A stretch of DNA of 64,000 bases from Agelaius tricolor. Lineage: Eukaryota > Chordata > Aves > Passeriformes > Icteridae. Below are positions 58,876 to 64,000 of this stretch, one piece after another. Positions within the stretch are counted from its first letter, which is position 1; every line of letters starts with the position of its first letter. The stretch covers positions 4,328,001 to 4,392,000 of the forward strand of contig JALJCS010000007.1 in the NCBI GenBank assembly GCA_023055355.1, given 5' to 3'. The notes beneath the pieces are model-generated. The model saw nothing but the letters and a program-made list of their open reading frames with translations. It was not told the origin of the DNA and searched no databases. A program made the translations under genes and the position numbers.

Positions 58876-61094
58876 CAAGTTGCTTTAGACTTTAAGAGAG
58901 GGGGTGGTGAGGGGCAAAAGTAGGGCAGCAAGGAATAAGGGACGAGGCTATCTCAGTTGAAAGCAGCCGTGGAGGAGCCTGAGGGCTGAGATGGCAGTCA
59001 TCATCGATTCCAGGGAAGGGAGATGTCAAGGACAGGGAATGTCAAGCAGGAGCAACAATAAGGGTGCTTAGCAGAGCCAAGTCTTCCAAAAGCAGCACAA
59101 ATAAAGCTGCTGGGCTGCTGTGATTGGTCTGTTTTGCTGCTTGAGATCACAACAAAAATGTAAAAAATATGATACATTTACAGTGTACGTCTGTCCTCTC
59201 CCTCCTGCCTACACAAAACTAATTAAAAATATTCTCTCCCTCTCTTCCTCTCATGTCCCCACCCCCACTGGCATCATCTTGAAATAGTCTTTGCAAACAA
59301 AGTTAGATACAGGGAAATGCTCTACATGGAACCAATCTTGTCAATATATAGATAAGCAGCAGCAACACGCTGGCCCTGAACAAATAATCAAATGTTAAAG
59401 GAAGAGCTACAAAAAACACAAACACACTCCAGGTTTCTGCAGTCTGCCACACTGTGTGTGTGCGTGTATTCCTGAAGCATCAACACCTGTCTTTGCAGGT
59501 GATAGAGTTTTATGGCACAGGATGCATTTATCCAATGGTTTTTTACACATCATTTACAGCAGCTTCTCAAATAGGTGACAGAATGAATTATGTTTCTGCT
59601 GATGCAGCACCAAACGTGCTGATACTTTCAGGTGTGCACGCACACAGGTTTACACACAAATGCATGCAGAGAACAGCTGGAAAGCCAGCTCACCACAATA
59701 TCTGTTGGGTTGGACCACTGAGCCTGTTGCTGAACCATCAAATAAATGCCAGCACCTCAGGGAAGCGGCAAACAATGTTTTTAAAATGCTGAATGGCTGG
59801 TAAACATTTTCAATGCTTTCAAAATTTGATTTTGCTTCATATTGAATGATTTTTATATTATCCGTAGGAGAGAAATAAGTGTCAGCATTTGGGTCATTGA
59901 CCTGTGCTGGAATCACATAAGCCCTGAAAATCCCTGACCACAGAGGAAATGATCTGGGAATGCAGAAAATGGTGATTTTCTAGGCATGTTTATAAAGGAA
60001 AATCAAAATCCCCCCACATGCATATTATAGGGTTATGGAGCATGGCAGGAAACCAAGAGAACTTCAAATTATGTTTTAATTTTCTACATTATCTCTGAAA
60101 CCAAAATACCTTTGTTTGACTCTGACTTCAGTGAAAAAGCCTTCCAGTAGATTATTCCCAACTCAGCTGAGGCATTTTGTGACCCTTGCCACCCAGAGGT
60201 GATCCTTGACATAGAGAACATTCCTTAGCAGAAATGGTATAATCAATTTAGATACTCCTGTTGTACAAGTCTTTTATTCCTCTCACCTTTCAACACATCA
60301 AAATATATGATACTTGCAAGGGAGGAAAGCACACTTTTTTGGTAGAAAAGCTCATTTTCAACCTTTCTAAAAGCAGTGATTCTGTTTCACAATAAATATG
60401 GCCCGATATTCACCCAAAACTTGCACTTACCCGGGACCTCTATGACATTACTCATTACTGTGACATTACTTCTGGAACAGAAGGGAATTTCACTGCAATA
60501 AACTGTAACCAAGGAAGACCCTCCTTTTTGCTTCTCCACTGTGCCTTTGATTTTCTGCATATTTAGGAAAAGGAAGATATTTCTGTCTGAATAAATTAAT
60601 TTTCCTAGTAAGGGATTTTCCACATACACGAAGAAATATTATCCCCATTGCCCACAGTCTTCCAGTTCAAAGGGGGAAAAAAAAGAAGCTGGAAAAGTAG
60701 AACACAAGGGAACATTTGATCATGTTGTTTCTTTCCAGCAGTGACCCTTTCTGTAGCTATTACCAGAGATGAGATTGAGTACTCCTTGGCTGGAATAGGA
60801 CAGGCTTAATAAGCAGATATTCGTGTTCCTCAAAGGCTTTTGGCCTCCTGTGTCAGAGCTGGAGTCTGTCTGTCAAACTCCCACACCAGATTAGAGGTTA
60901 AGACCTCATCAGCCCACAATGGGGCAGCCAGCAGAGAGGAGGAAGGCTCTTGGAGCATCCTCTTTCCTTGGAGAGCCAGAGGTGGCTTTGGGAATGGCAC
61001 TGCCCATGAGGACAAAGGCAGGCAGAAGCTACAGATGGGTTTTTACCTTTTGGTAAGTGCTTTGGCAGCTAGTTGGGCCTGGAGCACTCCTCAG

Positions 61095-61630
61095 GGGAGT
61101 GAGGAGGTGCAGAGTCCAGGGGCAGGGACACCTTCCACTATCCCAGGCTGCACAGAGCTTCAGCCTGGCCTTGGACACTTCACAGGGATAAAGCAGCCAC
61201 AGCTTCTCTGGACAACCTCTGCCAGGGCCTCACCACCCTCACAGTAAAGAATGTTTTCCTGATATCTGATCTAAACCTACCCTTTTCCTACTCAAAGCCA
61301 TTACTCCTTCTCCTATCAGCACATGCCCTTGTGAACAGTCCCTCTCCTGCCCTTCTGCAGCCCCTTTAGGCACTGGAAGCTGCTCCAAGCTCTCTCTGGA
61401 GCCTTCTCTTCTCCAGGCTGAACAACCTCAACCCTCTCAGCCTTTGTGGGACAGGTGCTCCAGCCCTGTGACCACCTTCATGCAGGTGCCCATCTGTGCT
61501 GTGCTGGTGACACCAGAGCTGGAGGCAGCTCTGCAGGTGGATTTGCAGGAGGGCAGGGGCAGAATCCCCTCCCTCGCTGCCCACGCTGCTGGGGATGCAG
61601 CACAGGGTAGGGTTTGGCTCTCTGTGAGTG
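61095..61630 (-). mobile_element. CR1 LINE, about 530 bp of 3' end
   Basis: Antisense CR1 landmarks run in order: CAGGGACACCTTCCACTATC, CAGCCTGGCCTTGGACACTT, CACCCTCACAGTAAAGAATG, TTTTCCTGATATCTGATCTA, CTTCTCTTCTCCAGGCTGAA and GGGCAGAATCCCCTCCCTCG. This is the longest CR1 fragment in the window. Its residual reverse-transcriptase end is broken by stops. Confidence 0.92.
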
Positions 61631-64000
61631 CACATTACTGGGTCACTCCCTCTTCTGAGACACAAAATCTCTCTGCAGAAGCAAAATTTCATCTGTAAAA
61701 TATATCCCAGGCTTTTAGTGAGGGAGCAGGCTTTCCCTCCTGTTTTCCTCCCTCACATTATTGCCAGAGGTATTTGCACAGCCCTCTTGCCTCCCTCCAG
61801 CTCCTGACACTGCCGTGGGGCTTTGACAGATCCTTTTCCCTGTGCCCTGGCTCAGCAGAGCCTTGTGCACCTTCACATCTCCCCCTCTGCACGAAGATCT
61901 GAAGGGATTTTGACTCTGGCAGCATCAGGACCCTGATTCCCAGTGGGTGCTGTGAATGTCTCATGCCAGCTCTGCCTTCCCATCTGCATGGATTATTGCC
62001 TTGCTAAAGCAGAGCAAGGGAAAGGCTCTGAGGGGCTGCCTTGTCTCGAGGCTGTTTGTCTTTTCTGTACAGCTGCAGGCAAGCATCTGTAAAGTTTCAA
62101 TATTTGCTCAAAATGAAATGTCTCTCAGTCTCTCACTCCATTTCATGTAGCACTGCTGGTGCAGACAAGATGTACCCTGTAAATAAAAAAAGAAAACCCC
62201 TTGGGACTCTGGTGTTACTGGTAACAGGTGTTAACTACCCTTCCTTGGCCTGGTTTTAGGTTACCAATGTTTCTTCTTTGTTATTATCAATATATATTCC
62301 TATCTTATGAGTTAAACAACCACCATAAAGTTACTTGGACATAGAACAGTTGCTATCAGATATACTGGATATCTTTTTTAAAACATGTTAATATTAGGGA
62401 TTAAGAAAGCATAGATGTAGACAGAGAATAAATTGTATTTTACACAAATTTAATACCTTGTATTAAATTAAATTAAATTGTTTGATACCTTGTATTAAAC
62501 ACAAATTTAAAGCAATATTGAAGCTAACCCAGTTGTTTGTCCCTACCCCCAAACAAGGCCACTTTTAATATTCTGTTCTTTCTAATAGGTGATGATTCAA
62601 TTTGTTCTTCTTGATCTCCACAGACATAGAAAAGCTGCAATTTTGGTAGTGATTCCATTCCTGGGTGTCATCAGAACATTGTGCCTGTATCATGCACACC
62701 AGTGTGAATATTTCTTGTGATGACATTAATTTGCTGTTTCTCACCTTCTCCAGCACTACCATGTACCATTTTAGCACTTGGCCTTGCTAGACCTGGTCCC
62801 CTTTTAGCCTCAGACAGCTCTCATGTCACTTTTTAAGACATAAATCAGGGATCAGACTCTGCAAGTACCCCTGAAACGTTGTTAGATGCTTCCTGGGAGA
62901 GCAATATTTAAGAGAGATTTCTATTTTTACTTTTAAATTTGCAAGTCCGAGAGCTGTACAATCAAACCAACAGGAAACCTTAACCTCTTGCACTGCAACC
63001 AAGAGAAAAAGCTTGTCTTTACTACAAAAACATGGAGGAAGTTAGAGAAACTATTACACAGTTACATAGAAAGGGCAACAGCTTTCATCTCTAAACTCAG
63101 GTGTGGTCAGGTAGAACTATACAGAGGTGAAAAATGTCTCCTTTCTGCTAATAAATCCCTAAGCAAAATATATTTAATCTCCCACTAGCTAACAATAACT
63201 GAAATTTGCTATTTTGGTTAGGTTTCCAAAGCCTCTTTTCTCATGTAGCTGTTTAAAGTATTGGATTGGGAAGAAGGATTTTAGCCACTAAATTGCACAA
63301 TGAAATTATTTTCAGGTTTTTTATGTGCATCATAATAGCTACATTTACCATTCTATTATTAGTGCTTGAGGACATCTTTCATTTATCTACTCAGAGGTTT
63401 TTACATAGAACCCCCAGAGGTAAAATCATCATCTTGCTGAGTTTGAAAGTTTTCTTTTCCATCATTTTCTTCTTCCATCTGAAGGGCCTGACATTTTTTT
63501 TTAAGCTCTTGGCATTCTCTTCAGTAACAAGGTTGAAATTTGAATATGCTACATCAATTTGGCTTCAGTTTGATGCCTCACTCAGGCTCACAGCCTGGCT
63601 GAGGAGAGAGGAAAAAATGAATATGAATGCCAACCATCTATAGGGATAACTCAGTAAAAATCAGCAGGTCTCAGGCTGTAACTGAGAAGGAGCACTACCC
63701 CATAAGTGAGAATGAATCTATTTTGCATGAATTTATAGAAATATAAGTTGCCAGTGATATAACAAAGTTATATAAATTTAGCAGCAGTCCAAGAGGAATT
63801 TAGAGTAACCTGGTGGCAAGGCAGTAACTCACTGCACTTTTGAGGACATGGAATGATTTCATGAATTAATTTAATAGTTTAAGAAATATACAGTCCTAAG
63901 AGGGAAAGAAAACCATACAAACCTAAGGTTAATGCAGACTGGTCCCAGTGGATGTCTTTTATTCCTTGATGCTGTCTCTGAAGCTTCAAATGTTCCTGTG

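Larger units (their letters stand above)
30370..64000. other. Inferred 5' flanking (intergenic) DNA
   Basis: No coding region is recognisable from here to the right edge. All four solo LTRs of the window and six of its ten CR1 fragments lie here, listed separately. The stretches 35,010-37,010, 37,035-39,010, 39,100-41,225, 44,640-45,655, 46,290-48,487, 51,260-54,360, 54,510-58,585, 58,875-61,090 and 61,635-64,000 hold only AT-rich DNA with short homopolymers and unconserved short frames. A conserved enhancer could be hidden in them, but I cannot judge conservation from one sequence. Confidence 0.55.

Overview
The window looks like a stretch of songbird (passerine) nuclear DNA. It carries ten truncated CR1 LINE 3' ends, four solo LTRs of passerine endogenous-retrovirus type, many AT- or GT-rich simple repeats, and two very CpG-rich blocks in otherwise CpG-poor sequence. 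There are no multi-exon coding regions, no rRNA or tRNA genes that I could recognise, and nothing bacterial. Most long open frames are low-complexity or CpG-island artefacts.

The only protein-coding signal is on the minus strand. A 43-nt coding segment (17,640-17,682) encodes a signal peptide, MWMLAVALLHSISHG, and ends in a strong phase-1 splice donor (ATG|GTGAGC). It lies inside a CpG island (about 17,440-18,345). The peptide matches the start of vertebrate DSCAM (human MWILALSLFQSFAN...) in pattern and in exon phase. I read it as DSCAM exon 1, with the rest of this very large gene beyond the left edge. On this reading, 1-17,639 is DSCAM intron 1 and the right part of the window is 5' flanking DNA.

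The notable feature is a second copy of this promoter-exon block 11.84 kb further upstream on the same strand (about 29,270-30,350). It has the same ATG, the same donor and 42 of 43 identical coding bases (one His-to-Arg change). Intronic sequence past the donor is also shared, so this is a DNA-level duplication and not a processed copy. The copies differ in the 5' leader. Copy A has a 16-codon upstream ORF. In copy B, indels put the equivalent upstream ATG in frame with the signal peptide, 127 codons ahead of it. Copy B also has an expanded CAG tract, a polypurine minisatellite of about 340 bp, two deletions and a plus-strand splice-donor sequence.

Layout: 1-350 G/T-only low complexity; 976-2,440 a three-unit tandem repeat of about 490 bp; 2.4-17.4 kb intron with CR1 fragments and a 24-bp minisatellite; 17.4-18.3 kb copy A; 18.3-29.2 kb spacer with one CR1 and a 53-base A run; 29.3-30.35 kb copy B; 30.4-64 kb 5' flank with four solo LTRs, several CR1s, a 630-bp G/T tract with higher-order repetition, a 20-bp-stem hairpin (39.0 kb), an AT-rich element of about 1 kb with inverted-repeat ends (50.3-51.25 kb) and a small CpG-rich patch (58.6 kb). 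All identifications come from reading the sequence and family knowledge; no alignment was run.
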